Translations under genes and position numbers: made by a program | Assembly: GCF_009392895.1 (NCBI RefSeq) | Contig: NZ_CP045488.1 | Coordinates: forward strand, 496,001-560,000 | Origin: Natronorubrum aibiense | GTDB lineage: Archaea > Halobacteriota > Halobacteria > Halobacteriales > Natrialbaceae | Direction: 5' to 3' | Length of the DNA stretch: 64,000 bases | The notes under the pieces: model-generated | Database searches by the model: none | What the model was told of the DNA's origin: nothing | The model's input: the letters and a program-made list of their open reading frames with translations, nothing else | Shown here: piece after piece, positions 7,791 to 16,091 of the stretch | How positions within the stretch are numbered: the stretch's first letter is position 1 | Layout of the letters: each line of letters opens with the position of its first letter

Positions 7791-8630
7791 TCAGAGATCC
7801 GGAATCGAGTAGTTCTTTCCTCTTCCCGTCCCGGTAGTCTCGAGCAAGCCGTACTTATCGACGAGCGTGGAGAGATACCGTCGACGGGTTCGGTTCGGCT
7901 TTGGATTACCGATCCGTTCCTCGTACGTTGCATAGAGATCCGTGACACCGATCCGGCCAGCGTCGGCGACGATATCGTACAACAACCGCTTGTGCGTTCC
8001 CAAGGTATCGATGTGATCCTGTCGCAGATCGGTCCGGGCTGCACCGTGGATTGCATTAACATCGTCGTGCCTGATCTGCGATCGATCGTCTCGCACGACA
8101 CGCTTGGTGGCTTTCTCGAGGTGCTTGATCGCCTCTCGAGCATCACCAGCTGCGATATCGGGATGTACTCGACGACATCCATCGTGATCACGCCGGGCCG
8201 AAGCCCCGCGTCGATCCGCGCCAGCAGGATGGTCGACTAACTCTTGATGTGTGTACTTCCGAAGCCGAAGCGTCTCGGCACTCGAGAAGCTAGATTTGAC
8301 CCGCCCATTCAGCTGGTAGTTGGAGAAGAAGTCGTCTTCGTCGATCGTGATACCGACGATCGTCACGTTCGGGAGATCGCCGAGTCCCAACAGGAGTGTC
8401 TCGTCTTCCAGGACGTCGACCTCGTCGAGGATCGCAACGATGTGGTCGTCCGTGTCTCGAAACGTCTTGATGAACGTGCTGGCGGCCGTTCCGTCTCGAG
8501 AGAGGTGATTTCCGATTCCCGAGTCTTGTGCAAGCCCATGGAGCACCTCTGTCTTCGACGACTCGAGCAACTTGACGGTCTCGGTCGACTGGATGGACGG
8601 CGCGGACTCGAGCGCGACGGCGGATATCAC
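7791..8630 (-). pseudogene. Truncated, frameshifted Orc1/Cdc6 origin-binding protein
   Basis: The sequence resembles the haloarchaeal Orc1/Cdc6 AAA+ initiator: HIVAILDEVDVLEDETLLLG (Walker B), NVTIVGITIDEDDFFSNYQL (sensor 1), LRLRKYTHQELVD, DIAAGDAREAIKHLEKATKR (sensor 2), and a C-terminal winged helix ending GLLETTGTGRGKNYSIPDL. The N-terminal part with Walker A is absent. Between YTHQELVD and DIAAGDA the continuous frame is nonsense; the neighbouring frame there reads ILLARIDAGLRPGVITMDVV, so one shift near 8235 and a compensating one near 8160 are present. The remnant is probably from a plasmid or integrated replicon. Confidence 0.8.
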
Positions 8631-8726
8631 GGAGTCGATCGAAGCGAGCGAACCACTTCAGCACGGCCGTCGAGAAACGCATGGCTCGCAAGCGTCGGTT
8701 CGACCTTGAGCGAGCCAGCTGGCACG

Positions 8727-8969
8727 ATGATCGAACATGCCAACGGCCAGCCGGGAAACTTCAAAGTCTACCGAGCGTACCACGAGAAACTACGCCAAGC
8801 GGACGGCTGGTACTGCTTTGTCGTCTACAAGCCCCACGGTCGTAGTGGGTTGACCGTGCTGAAAGACAAGATGGTTCGCTCGAGCGATCTCCCGTTGCTC
8901 CGGTGGCACGGTGGCGGCGATCACCGCGGGACCCAACAGGCGAAGATCGCGATCGGCGATATCTTCTGA
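8727..8969 (+). CDS. Small haloarchaeal protein, possibly a C-terminal remnant
   Basis: About 80 residues from Met at 8727 (MIEHANGQPGNFKVYRAYHE), with GWYCFVVYKPHGRSGLTVLK, SSDLPLLRWHGGGDHRGTQQ and the end KIAIGDIF. Codon use and composition are haloarchaeal. The open frame continues upstream through LSEPAGT, with TTG possible at 8706, and proteins with this tail are usually longer, so it may be a fragment. I do not know a function. It runs divergently from the broken orc1/cdc6 and belongs to the same plasmid-like debris. Confidence 0.55.
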   Translation: MIEHANGQPGNFKVYRAYHEKLRQADGWYCFVVYKPHGRSGLTVLKDKMVRSSDLPLLRWHGGGDHRGTQQAKIAIGDIF

Positions 8970-8983
8970 GCGGTTTTCGTAGT

Positions 8984-9343
8984 CTATATGACTAGCATCT
9001 CGAGGGGTGCTTGCCCGCTCATTAGGAGGATGACGTTGTTGCTCGCACAGAATGCGTACACGAGAACAGCACCTGTAGCGAACAGCGCATCGTATGGTTT
9101 CGAGAGATAGTGTCCGATCAAGACGACGACAGCAGCGTAAATGCTACCCGCAAGAACGACGCCGGGTAATCCAATCGCCGCGTAGAAGGTGGTCGTAATC
9201 GGATTGAGTTCGGTTGCATACGGGACGAGAAAGAGGAACACCGTGGCGACGAGATCAACCAGCCAGAACAGACCGAACGAGATACGTATCGGTGAATTTG
9301 CCGGACGGTTCAACGCTACCCCGCGGGTTACTGTCGGTTCCAT
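8984..9343 (-). CDS. Small membrane protein of unknown function
   Basis: A 119-residue protein with about four hydrophobic segments: FGLFWLVDLVATVFLFLVPY, FYAAIGLPGVVLAGSIYAAV, ALFATGAVLVYAFCASNNVI and a weaker C-terminal end. The N-terminus (MEPTVTRGVALNRPANSPIR) is polar. An Asp in the first helix and Asn residues in the last are unusual inside the membrane. It converges on the plus-strand fragment to its left, 14 nt away. The family is unknown. Confidence 0.7.
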   Translation of the reverse strand: MEPTVTRGVALNRPANSPIRISFGLFWLVDLVATVFLFLVPYATELNPITTTFYAAIGLPGVVLAGSIYAAVVVLIGHYLSKPYDALFATGAVLVYAFCASNNVILLMSGQAPLEMLVI

Positions 9344-9462
9344 ACCTCCATTGGAATGGTATGGCTCAATGTTTTTAGGACTGCCGAAACCAGACGTGTT
9401 GAGAGCTGTTACACTAGTATTCTAGAGTATAATCATTTGAGAAGGGGTGCTCAATTCGAGGG

Positions 9463-9726
9463 TCACATCTCTCCTTTCGTCACCACTGAGACAGTCGTGT
9501 CGACATCAAAACTCACCGCTCGAGTACTCAGCGTCTCGGCGATTTCCCGTCGCTGCTCGAGCGTCAGATCATCTCGCTCGAGGACCTGCTGAATAGCGCG
9601 GACGAAATGCGGGACGTCATCGCAGGCACTGACCACGGCTTTCGTCTTGTTGCAGTCGTAGAAGTCAGCTGCTCGCTCGATCGCATTCCGTCGATACGCG
9701 TAGTCGCCGTCGGTTCTGATTCGCAT
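9463..9726 (-). CDS. DUF7692-like small protein
   Basis: An 87-residue protein from Met at 9726 (MRIRTDGDYAYRRNAIERAA); an upstream Met at 9738 is possible but adds only MCTS. The pattern DFYDCNKTKAVVSACDDVPH, followed by a helix (AIQQVLERDDLTLEQRREIA) and a short strand (VSFDVDTTVSVV), resembles the haloarchaeal DUF7692 family, frequent on plasmids and in integrated elements. The first half looks like a ribbon or helix-turn-helix DNA-binding segment, which is an inference. It overlaps the tail of the next upstream frame. Confidence 0.7.
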   Translation of the reverse strand: MRIRTDGDYAYRRNAIERAADFYDCNKTKAVVSACDDVPHFVRAIQQVLERDDLTLEQRREIAETLSTRAVSFDVDTTVSVVTKGEM

Positions 9727-10013
9727 ACTCGTACACACGACCCCCGAAATCCTCGTTTTCTCGGCTCACTCAACGGCCCATATCGGCCCAAAACGGGGTG
9801 ATCTGTCGGCCCATCGGAGATGAATCCCGGCTCGAGGTGACGATCGACTCGCGATATGCACACGGCGTTTCCGATCTCGTGTGCATATTCGGGATAGCCT
9901 TCGAACGGCACACCGAGCATCACCGACGACAGCGCATCGTACGGTCCGCGGCCCCAGTCGGCCCATTTCCAGCGGCCCTCGATCTCGTGCGGTGTCGTCT
10001 CGACTTGCGACAC
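9564..10013 (-). CDS. Accessory-island protein of unknown function; C-terminus doubtful
   Basis: GTG at 10013 starts 2 nt after the stop of the upstream zinc-ribbon gene, so coupling is likely. The first ~100 residues look genuine (HEIEGRWKWADWGRGPYDAL, PFEGYPEYAHEIGNAVCISR, HPVLGRYGPLSEPRKRGFRG). The last ~45 overlap the DUF7692-like gene in another frame and have Ser/Arg-rich, shadow-like composition. Either the protein has lost its natural end by a small shift near 9730, or the two genes overlap. No motif identifies a function. Confidence 0.45.
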   Translation of the reverse strand: MSQVETTPHEIEGRWKWADWGRGPYDALSSVMLGVPFEGYPEYAHEIGNAVCISRVDRHLEPGFISDGPTDHPVLGRYGPLSEPRKRGFRGSCVRVCESEPTATTRIDGMRSSEQLTSTTATRRKPWSVPAMTSRISSALFSRSSSEMI

Positions 10014-10015
10014 CG

Positions 10016-10306
10016 CTACTCACCTTGCTCCGACTCGAGCAACCCAGTCAGGACCGCAACCGGATTCCACCACGTCGTGCCCTTGCAGGAGTGACAGACG
10101 TGCTTGAACGCTGTGAGATCACTCGTCTCGAGCGTGGTTGGATCGACGTGTGGCACCTGTTCCAGCTCCTCGAGGGTAGCGCGTTTGATTCGAACGCGCC
10201 TACAGCCCACGCACTTCGCGTCGACGGGGATGCCGAAGTGACCAGCTGCTGGACTCTCGAGTTCCGCTTCGATATTGCGACCATTGCGATCGCCGTCGAC
10301 GCTCAT
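10016..10306 (-). CDS. Small zinc-ribbon protein
   Basis: A 96-residue protein with two Cys pairs, CVGC (near residue 32) and CHSC (near residue 71), spaced as in a zinc ribbon. Between them lies a helical acidic segment (TLEELEQVPHVDPTTLETSD). The C-terminus is VAVLTGLLESEQGE. It is the first gene of a small minus-strand operon with the following GTG-started gene. Nucleic-acid binding is likely but not proven. Confidence 0.65.
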   Translation of the reverse strand: MSVDGDRNGRNIEAELESPAAGHFGIPVDAKCVGCRRVRIKRATLEELEQVPHVDPTTLETSDLTAFKHVCHSCKGTTWWNPVAVLTGLLESEQGE

Positions 10307-10414
10307 CGCGCACCACCGGGCTCGTGAGTAGTGTCTGTTTCTCCCGATCGATCGAGATGCAGCCCTAACCAGTTGGGTGCTACAGCAAAGACGTTAGCTG
10401 AACGTAGAAACCCT

Positions 10415-10570
10415 ATGAAAGGCATAGAAGATGTTAACCGAATTATCGCCATCTGTACCGACTGTCGTACACCGTACGCTGCTCGTCGGTGGCCAGATGG
10501 GGCAATCCGGTTGATCGGAACGGGGTCCGACTGTCCCTGTGGAGGAACCGAGTTTCGGTCGATCGACTGA
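10415..10570 (+). CDS. 51-residue zinc-ribbon microprotein
   Basis: From Met at 10415 the frame reads MKGIEDVNRIIAICTDCRTP and ends GTEFRSID. Cysteines at CTDC and CPC form a compact zinc-ribbon-like knuckle, with a Trp and an acidic loop between. An in-frame Met at 10331 would add a basic, low-quality extension, so the shorter form is preferred. Such tiny Cys-rich proteins are abundant in haloarchaea. Confidence 0.55.
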   Translation: MKGIEDVNRIIAICTDCRTPYAARRWPDGAIRLIGTGSDCPCGGTEFRSID

Positions 10571-10797
10571 TTAGTACCACCATCAGCCCAACTCTCTTGC
10601 TGCTCGAGCGCACGCCGTACGGCATCGTCGATCGCTTGACGGGCCGGATGGGCGATGGGAGTCTGACTCCCGACGTCGTACAGCCGACTCGCAGGAACGA
10701 ACGATTACTCACGCATCGGCCTCGCCTCCGTGACGGCCGGGCGACGTCTCCGGATCTGGAATCCCGACGTCCACCCAGCTGCGGAGCCGCGGCTCAG

Positions 10798-10938
10798 TCA
10801 CGCGTAGGTGTCGCACTCAGAACAGCGATGGACGTGATCGGCGTCGTCACCGAACACGCGGCTGAACCGGTCGGAGACATGAGCGTCGCAGTGACGGCAA
10901 CTCGAGTCATCGACTGACGACCGAAGCGAGATCGTCAC
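10798..10938 (-). CDS. DUF7563-like zinc-ribbon microprotein
   Basis: A 46-residue protein from GTG at 10938: MTISLRSSVDDSSCRHCDAH, then VSDRFSRVFGDDADHVHRCS and the end ECDTYA. The pattern CxxC-x(4)-V-x(3)-F-x-RVFGD-x(5)-VH-x-CxxC is that of the haloarchaeal DUF7563 family, normally encoded next to plasmid or virus genes. The four Cys should bind one zinc. It is too short for normal gene-calling thresholds and has no ATG. It is the last gene before the tRNA-Ala. Confidence 0.75.
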   Translation of the reverse strand: MTISLRSSVDDSSCRHCDAHVSDRFSRVFGDDADHVHRCSECDTYA

Positions 10939-11114
10939 GCCGACCACCCCCGATTTCCTTCGCGCAAATCGCCAGCCATCACGGAGGCGAAACCCGCACC
11001 GGCAATCACTCGATCTTGAGGGGGTGTTTGTACGGTCGAGCGCTACTTCATAATGGAGCGTCAGTCGCTAAGGCTGCGACTATCGACGTAATTCGAAACG
11101 TTACAAAATGGTGA

Positions 11115-11186
11115 TGGACTCGCCGGGATTTGAACCCGGGGCCTCTTCCTTGCGAAGGAAGCGATCTGCCACTGATCTACGAGCCC
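11115..11186 (-). tRNA. tRNA-Ala (anticodon CGC)
   Basis: A 72-nt cloverleaf on the minus strand. The acceptor arms GGGCTCG and CGAGTCC pair, with discriminator A. The D arm contains GATCAGTGGCAGATC, the anticodon stem is CTTCC/GGAAG around the loop TTCGCAA (anticodon CGC, decoding GCG), and the T arm is CCGGG-TTCAAAT-CCCGG. CCA is not encoded and no intron is present. Its 3' end points toward the accessory tract, the usual position relative to an element integrated at a tRNA gene. Confidence 0.95.
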
Positions 11187-11266
11187 TCGAGCATTCATAC
11201 CCGGGGTTTGTATTTGTAGCTTGTGTTTCGGAGACAGAGCGACAGCGATCCTCACAGTGACTCGAG

Positions 11267-11944
11267 CTACGCGACGGTGCGACGTGAGTCGACCGAGAGG
11301 ATGCGAGCGCGCCCGGCGAGCAGTCCGAGGACGAAACCCGAGAAGTGAGCGAGCAGTGCAACGCCGGGGGCCGTGGTCGCGAGCGTAACGGCCACAGCGA
11401 GCGCGATGACGATGACGGCGGCCAGCCACGGTGGAACGTCGACAACCGATCGCAGCCCGCTCGAGAGTCGGTTCGCAGCGACGAGGTAGCCGAGAAGCGC
11501 GAAAACAGCGCCGCTAGCACCGAGGACGCCTGCAGTGCCGGCGACACCAACGAGCGGGATCGCCGCCGCGGCGTTCGTTACGAGGATCTGTACAACGCCA
11601 GCGATAGCACCCGTAACGAGAAAGAAAGCGTGAAAGCGCAGTCGCGTCGTCGCCCGGGCGACCGGCCAGCCGAAGACGACCAACGCGAGGCTGTTCGAGA
11701 GCAAGTGACCGACGCTGCCGTGGGCGTAGACGCTCGTGACGATTGTCCACGGGTTCGCCGACAGCGGTGGCGTGAGGACGAACAGTCCAGCCATGAAGCC
11801 GAGACTGATCAGGGCCGTCAGCTGCTGGAGTGCGAAGATGACGACGAAGACGACGACCAACTCGTAGATAGGGCTCTCCGAACCGCTGGCGGTCGTCCCG
11901 GAGCGGTCGCTGGATTTCGAGCGCGACCGTGAGCGAGGCGTCAT
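11267..11944 (-). CDS. Rhomboid family intramembrane serine protease
   Basis: About 225 residues from Met at 11944 (MTPRSRSRSKSSDRSG); an earlier Met at 11980 gives only a basic extension. It has six or so membrane helices. Catalytic and structural rhomboid motifs are visible: HGSVGHLLSNSLAL (HxxxH-xxxN), the nucleophile motif GASGAVFALLGYL, and the histidine helix HFSGFVLGLLAGR. Rhomboids cleave transmembrane substrates inside the membrane; the target here is unknown. The Ser-rich N-terminus is probably cytoplasmic. Confidence 0.85.
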   Translation of the reverse strand: MTPRSRSRSKSSDRSGTTASGSESPIYELVVVFVVIFALQQLTALISLGFMAGLFVLTPPLSANPWTIVTSVYAHGSVGHLLSNSLALVVFGWPVARATTRLRFHAFFLVTGAIAGVVQILVTNAAAAIPLVGVAGTAGVLGASGAVFALLGYLVAANRLSSGLRSVVDVPPWLAAVIVIALAVAVTLATTAPGVALLAHFSGFVLGLLAGRARILSVDSRRTVA

Positions 11945-12021
11945 AGCGGACCGTCGGTGGCGAGAACCAAAAGTCCTCACGACGATGTGGGATGGAACCG
12001 ATCGAACGCGGTCGCTCTCTG

Positions 12022-12065
12022 TGAAATAAAGAAAACGGTGAAAAACGGATTCCGATCGCGATCGG
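12022..12065 (-). terminator. Probable terminator after the EF-1alpha/S10 operon
   Basis: Three nt after the S10 stop is the perfect palindrome CCGATCGCGATCGG (12052-12065). On the minus strand it is followed by T-rich tracts (CGTTTTTCACCGTTTTC then TTTATTTC) down to about 12022. Haloarchaeal transcription typically stops at such T tracts, with or without a hairpin. Confidence 0.55.
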
Positions 12066-12068
12066 CCG

Positions 12069-12377
12069 TTAGTCTTCGAGGACGATCTCGATGGAGACGT
12101 CGTTTGGCACCTGAATGCGCATGAGCTGTCGGAGTGCGCGTTCGTCGGCGTCCAGATCGATCAGGCGCTTGTGGACGCGCATCTCCCAGTGCTCCCACGT
12201 GGCGGTGCCCTCGCCGTCAGGCGACTTCCGGGTCGGCACCTCGAGGGTCTTCGTCGGCAGCGGGATCGGACCGCTCAGGTTGACGCCGGTGTTGTTCGCA
12301 ATCTCGCGGACGTCGTCACAGATGTCGTCTAAGTCGTCTGGACTCGTGCCCGCGAGTCGAACGCGTGCCTGCTGCAT
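12069..12377 (-). CDS. rpsJ: 30S ribosomal protein S10
   Basis: A 102-residue small-subunit protein beginning [20 protein letters not shown]. The conserved core [20 protein letters not shown] and the motif [15 protein letters not shown] are clear, followed by [12 protein letters not shown]. It directly follows EF-1alpha, whose stop abuts this start, the standard archaeal arrangement. Acidic residues are increased as usual in halophiles. Confidence 0.97.
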   Translation of the reverse strand: MQQARVRLAGTSPDDLDDICDDVREIANNTGVNLSGPIPLPTKTLEVPTRKSPDGEGTATWEHWEMRVHKRLIDLDADERALRQLMRIQVPNDVSIEIVLED

Positions 12378-13640
12378 TTATTTCTCGTGAACCTCGAGGA
12401 CCTTGCCGGCCGCGATGGTCTGACCCATGTCGCGGATGGCGAAGCTCCCGAGCTCTGGGATTTCGCTGGATGGCTCGATGCTGAGGGGCTTTTGTGGTCG
12501 GATGGTGACCACAGCAGCGTCACCCGACTGGATGAAGTCGGGGTTCTCCTCGGCGACCTCGCCGCTTGCGGGGTCCATCTTCTTGTCGATCGACTCGATC
12601 GTACAGGCGACCTGAGCCGTGTGGGCGTGGAAGACTGGCGTGTAGCCGGCCGTGATCACGGATGGGTGCTGCATGACGACGACCTGTGCCTGGAACGTCT
12701 CGGCGACGCTTGGTGGGTCGTCGGCTGGACCACAGACGTCACCACGGCGGATGTCGTCCTTGCCGATGCCGCGGACGTTGAATCCGACGTTGTCACCGGG
12801 CTCGGCCTTTGGCACCTCTTCGTGGTGCATCTCGATCGTCTTCACTTCGCCACCGACGTCCGATGGCTGGAAGGAGACGTTGTCGCCGATGTTCATGACA
12901 CCGGTCTCGATACGTCCGACTGGGACGGTACCGATGCCGGAGATGGTGTAGACGTCCTGGATTGGGAGTCGGAGCGGTGCGTCCGTTGGTGGCTCCGGTG
13001 CCGGCAGGTCGTTGAGTGCCTCGAGCAGGGTACGGCCGTCGTACCACGGCGTGTTATCGGAGGCTTCTGCGATGTTGTCGCCTTCGAACGCCGAGATCGG
13101 GATGAACGAGGCGCCGTCGGTCTGGAACTGAACCTGCTTGAGCAGCTGTTCGACTTCCTCGACGACCTCGTTGAAGGTCGATTCCTGGTAGTCGACGACG
13201 TCCATCTTGTTGACGCCGATGATGAGTTCGTCGATACCGAGGGTACGAGCCAGGAAAACGTGCTCCTGGGTCTGGGGCGCGACACCGTCGTCAGCGGCGA
13301 CGACGAGGACGGCGTTGTCTGCCTGGGATGCGCCCGTGATCATGTTCTTCACGAAGTCGCGGTGGCCAGGACAGTCGACGATGGTGAAGTCGTAGGCGTC
13401 CGTGGAGAACTCCTGGTGGGCGATGTCGATGGTGACACCACGCTCTCGCTCTTCGGCGAGGTTGTCCATGACGTAGGCGAACTCGAATCCGCCCTTGCCC
13501 TTCTCTTCTGCTTCTTCGCGGTGCTGTTCGATGACGTGCTCTGGTACGCTCCCCGTCTCGTAGAGGAGGCGTCCCACGAGCGTACTCTTCCCGTGGTCAA
13601 CGTGACCGATGATGGCCAGGTTCTGGTGTTGTTCGCTCAT
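12378..13640 (-). CDS. tuf: Translation elongation factor EF-1alpha
   Basis: A 420-residue GTPase that delivers aminoacyl-tRNA to the ribosome. G motifs are complete: GHVDHGKST (residues 12-20), the switch region with [23 protein letters not shown] and NKMD. Domain II ([20 protein letters not shown]) and domain III ([20 protein letters not shown] through [18 protein letters not shown]) follow, matching the full archaeal length. It is co-transcribed with S10. A 436-residue open frame on the opposite strand is an antisense shadow. The 280 nt upstream to the homoserine dehydrogenase stop hold its promoter and no other gene. Confidence 0.98.
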   Translation of the reverse strand: MSEQHQNLAIIGHVDHGKSTLVGRLLYETGSVPEHVIEQHREEAEEKGKGGFEFAYVMDNLAEERERGVTIDIAHQEFSTDAYDFTIVDCPGHRDFVKNMITGASQADNAVLVVAADDGVAPQTQEHVFLARTLGIDELIIGVNKMDVVDYQESTFNEVVEEVEQLLKQVQFQTDGASFIPISAFEGDNIAEASDNTPWYDGRTLLEALNDLPAPEPPTDAPLRLPIQDVYTISGIGTVPVGRIETGVMNIGDNVSFQPSDVGGEVKTIEMHHEEVPKAEPGDNVGFNVRGIGKDDIRRGDVCGPADDPPSVAETFQAQVVVMQHPSVITAGYTPVFHAHTAQVACTIESIDKKMDPASGEVAEENPDFIQSGDAAVVTIRPQKPLSIEPSSEIPELGSFAIRDMGQTIAAGKVLEVHEK

Positions 13641-13921
13641 TGTTGTAGCTCACGCGCAGAGGCGCTTATATCGGTCCCTTTTGCTCGTTGCGGTTAAAAC
13701 CATTTCGAAAGCGTGTTCAGCCGATCACGCCGCCTTCTTGCGGTTTGTCTAGTATTCACACGACATGGGACGTTCAGACACGGTGATGATCGCAAACCAA
13801 GTGACTCGAGGACGACCGACCGGCACCGGGCACTCGATGCGGTGTGCAACGCTCGGCAGCGGAAAGGGACAGTGCACGAGTACACGCGAGAAATAAGAGA
13901 AGTCGACGCGGAACCTGCCGA

Positions 13922-14869
13922 CTACAGCGGCGGGAGTCGGCCGACGTCCGAGAGCACGGCAGTCGCCGTCTCCGGGCCGCCAGCGCCGCGGCCGCTCGAG
14001 TGAAGCGAGCCGGCATTTCGCGTCTCGATCTGGACGATGTTTCGCGTGCCGGTGACGGCCAGCGGGCCGTTTTCGGGCACGAGTCGCGGGCCGACGCGGA
14101 CGCCGTCGCGGGTCGCCTCGCCGATGAGGCGGATCGTGCGCCCGTCTTCGGCGGCGAGGTCGAGGGCACTGCCGGGAATGTTCTGGATGCCTTCGACGGT
14201 GGCGTCCTCGAGCGAGAAGCCGCCGTCGGCGAGGACGTTCGCGAGGATGACGAACTTGAGCGCGGCGTCGGTGCCGTCGACGTCGAACGTCGGGTCGGCC
14301 TCAGCCACACCGAGGTCTTGGGCTTCCGCGAGGACGTGCTCGTAGTCGAGGCCCTCGGCGGCCATCCGGGTCAGGATGAAGTTCGCGGTCCCGTTCAGAA
14401 CGCCACGAGCCGCAGTGACGGCCTGTGGTGTCGAGTCCTCGATGGTCGACAACACCGGAATCGCGCCGCCGACGGTGGCCTCGAAACGGATCGAGCCCGC
14501 GCTGTCGGCCTCGAGTGCGCGGAGTTCTTCGTAGCGTTCCGCGACGGGGCCTTTGTTGGCTAACACGACGTGGCGGTCGGCCTCGAGGGCGCGTTTGACG
14601 TGCGAGAAGCCGGGTTCGGCGTCGCCCAGCGTGGTCGGGGTCGCCTCGACGAGGACGTCGTAATCGGCGTCGAAGACGTCTGTGGGGTCGCTCGAGCCCA
14701 GCGGTTCGTCGCCGGCTTTCCGCTCGAGCGCGCCGGCGATGTCGATTCCATCGTCGTCGACCGCGGCGGTCGTCGAGTCAGCGAGCGCAACGACGTCGTG
14801 TCCGTACTCACCGGCGAGGTCGGCGACCGAGCGGCCGACGTCTCCGGCACCGAGAATTGCGAGTTGCAT
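13922..14869 (-). CDS. hom: Homoserine dehydrogenase
   Basis: A 315-residue NAD(P)-dependent enzyme that reduces aspartate semialdehyde to homoserine for threonine and methionine synthesis. The Rossmann motif GAGDVGRSVADLAGEYG opens the protein. The catalytic region VLANKGPVAERYEELRAL and FEATVGGAIPVLSTIEDS is typical, as are GTANFILTRMAAEGLDYEHV and EADPTFDVDGTDAALKFVI (substrate-binding). The C-terminal ACT domain of many bacterial enzymes is missing; instead, a separate ACT protein is encoded immediately upstream with a TGATG overlap. Confidence 0.95.
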   Translation of the reverse strand: MQLAILGAGDVGRSVADLAGEYGHDVVALADSTTAAVDDDGIDIAGALERKAGDEPLGSSDPTDVFDADYDVLVEATPTTLGDAEPGFSHVKRALEADRHVVLANKGPVAERYEELRALEADSAGSIRFEATVGGAIPVLSTIEDSTPQAVTAARGVLNGTANFILTRMAAEGLDYEHVLAEAQDLGVAEADPTFDVDGTDAALKFVILANVLADGGFSLEDATVEGIQNIPGSALDLAAEDGRTIRLIGEATRDGVRVGPRLVPENGPLAVTGTRNIVQIETRNAGSLHSSGRGAGGPETATAVLSDVGRLPPL

Positions 14870-15435
14870 CAGGCATCACCTCCGAGGAGTGGTTCGACGA
14901 CAGTGAGTTCCTTGTCCGTGCCGATCGTACGGATCGCTTCGAGCGCAGCGTCGGAGCGTCCGGAGTCGATCGCGAGTCGAACGCGGGCGCTCGAGACGGC
15001 GTCCGTGCCCTCGGGTGCGGCAAGCGAGAGGTCACGGACGACGGCGTCGGCCTCGTCTTCGATCCGCGAGAGGGTGTTCGAGAGGTCGCGCTCGACGAGG
15101 TTGCCGACGAGGACGACGCTGATCTCCTCGCCGTAGTGTTCGGCACCGGCCTGAATGACGTTGACGCCAGCGTCGCGAAGGGCGTCGACGATGCCGTCGA
15201 ATCGGTCGGGCGGACACTCGAGGTCGACCTCCACAGGGATGTGCCCGCGCGGGGTCATATTACCGCGTTCGTGATGGATACTCAGCAGATTGCCGCCGTT
15301 GTCGGCGATGGGTGAAAGCGCGCGAAGTAACTCACCGGGTTCATCGACGAGTTCGAGTCGAACGGTGTACGCACGGACACCGCCGTCCGTCTCCGTCTCG
15401 TCCTCGTCGACGGGGTCGTCACTCACTGCCGTCAC
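14869..15435 (-). CDS. ACT-domain protein, probable regulator of homoserine dehydrogenase
   Basis: A 188-residue protein with an N-terminal ACT domain (YTVRLELVDEPGELLRALSP, then NGGNLLSIHHERGNM). A second, more divergent regulatory part follows (VSVVLVGNLVERDLSNTLSR and later TIGTDKELTVVEPLLGG). ACT domains bind amino acids and regulate biosynthetic enzymes. Its stop codon overlaps the start of homoserine dehydrogenase (TGATG), so the two are translated together. The likely role, by inference, is threonine or methionine feedback in trans. Confidence 0.85.
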   Translation of the reverse strand: MTAVSDDPVDEDETETDGGVRAYTVRLELVDEPGELLRALSPIADNGGNLLSIHHERGNMTPRGHIPVEVDLECPPDRFDGIVDALRDAGVNVIQAGAEHYGEEISVVLVGNLVERDLSNTLSRIEDEADAVVRDLSLAAPEGTDAVSSARVRLAIDSGRSDAALEAIRTIGTDKELTVVEPLLGGDA

Positions 15436-15613
15436 CTCCTTCGTTCGGGCGTCGACGCGTCGTCATGGTGTACGGTTCCGTAATAGGAGCGTAAAAGGGT
15501 ATAGGACTTCCCAAAACTCTCCGACCGTGCTATCGTAGCACGCACGATCCGGAGATCGCGGGACGGAGACGTGATCGGTCGCAAAACGGTGAAGCAAATC
15601 GCCGAAGCCGGCG

Positions 15614-15997
15614 CTAGAGGTGGTCCTTTCCGGGGTTCGACGAGCCCCAGTCACCGCGGCCGCCTTCGGTGCGGTCGACACCCATGATCGATTCGGCCTG
15701 GTCGGGACCGCCGAGGCTCTCGCGAGCGTCTGGCACGCGAACCGTAATATCGTCTATTTCCGGCCACGTGAGTAGTTCGGCCTCGATGTTGCTCGTCGTG
15801 ATGTTGCTCACCGAACACCCCTTGCAGCCGCCCCCGAGTTCGATGATGACTTCACCGGTCTCCGGGTCAGCCTCACGGACGGCGCTCGTCCCACCGTGCA
15901 TCTGGATGATCGGCATCTCGCGGCTGAGCCAGCGTTCGACGCGCTCGCGGAGTGACGGTTCGGCGTTGGCGTCGGAACTGGCGTCGGAATCTGTCAT
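15614..15997 (-). CDS. NifU-like C-terminal domain protein (Fe-S scaffold)
   Basis: A 127-residue protein. The core matches the NifU C-terminal domain, which carries labile iron-sulfur clusters: WLSREMPIIQMHGGTSAVRE, ETGEVIIELGGGCKGCSVSN and ITTSNIEAELLTWPEIDDIT, with the CxxC cluster ligands in GGCKGCS. After the domain a polar tail (SIMGVDRTEGGRGDWGSSNP) extends to the end. No other Fe-S assembly gene is adjacent; it stands alone between two gaps. Confidence 0.9.
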   Translation of the reverse strand: MTDSDASSDANAEPSLRERVERWLSREMPIIQMHGGTSAVREADPETGEVIIELGGGCKGCSVSNITTSNIEAELLTWPEIDDITVRVPDARESLGGPDQAESIMGVDRTEGGRGDWGSSNPGKDHL

Positions 15998-16091
15998 TGT
16001 ACGAGCTAGGGGTTCGAGCGATCAATAAGGTTTTGACGTCTGCTACCGACCATCACGGTTGTTCCTGAACGTTTGGGCGGGGTAGCAGCGG

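Noticed and set aside
10570-10720. Minus-strand fragment reading SRLYDVGSQTPIAHPARQAI and DDAVRRALEQQESWADGG
   Set aside because: It looks like real protein but follows directly after a stop without a start and overlaps an accepted plus-strand gene; probably debris, too short to name.
10952-10975. TTCCTTCGC near the tRNA-Ala as a possible attachment-site copy
   Set aside because: Only nine bases match the anticodon arm and not the 3' end of the tRNA, as expected by chance.
12387-13697. Long plus-strand ORF (436 codons) opposite EF-1alpha
   Set aside because: It is the antisense shadow of a highly biased GC-rich gene and shows no family features; similar long shadows occur opposite gltB, uvrA and the AddA-like gene.
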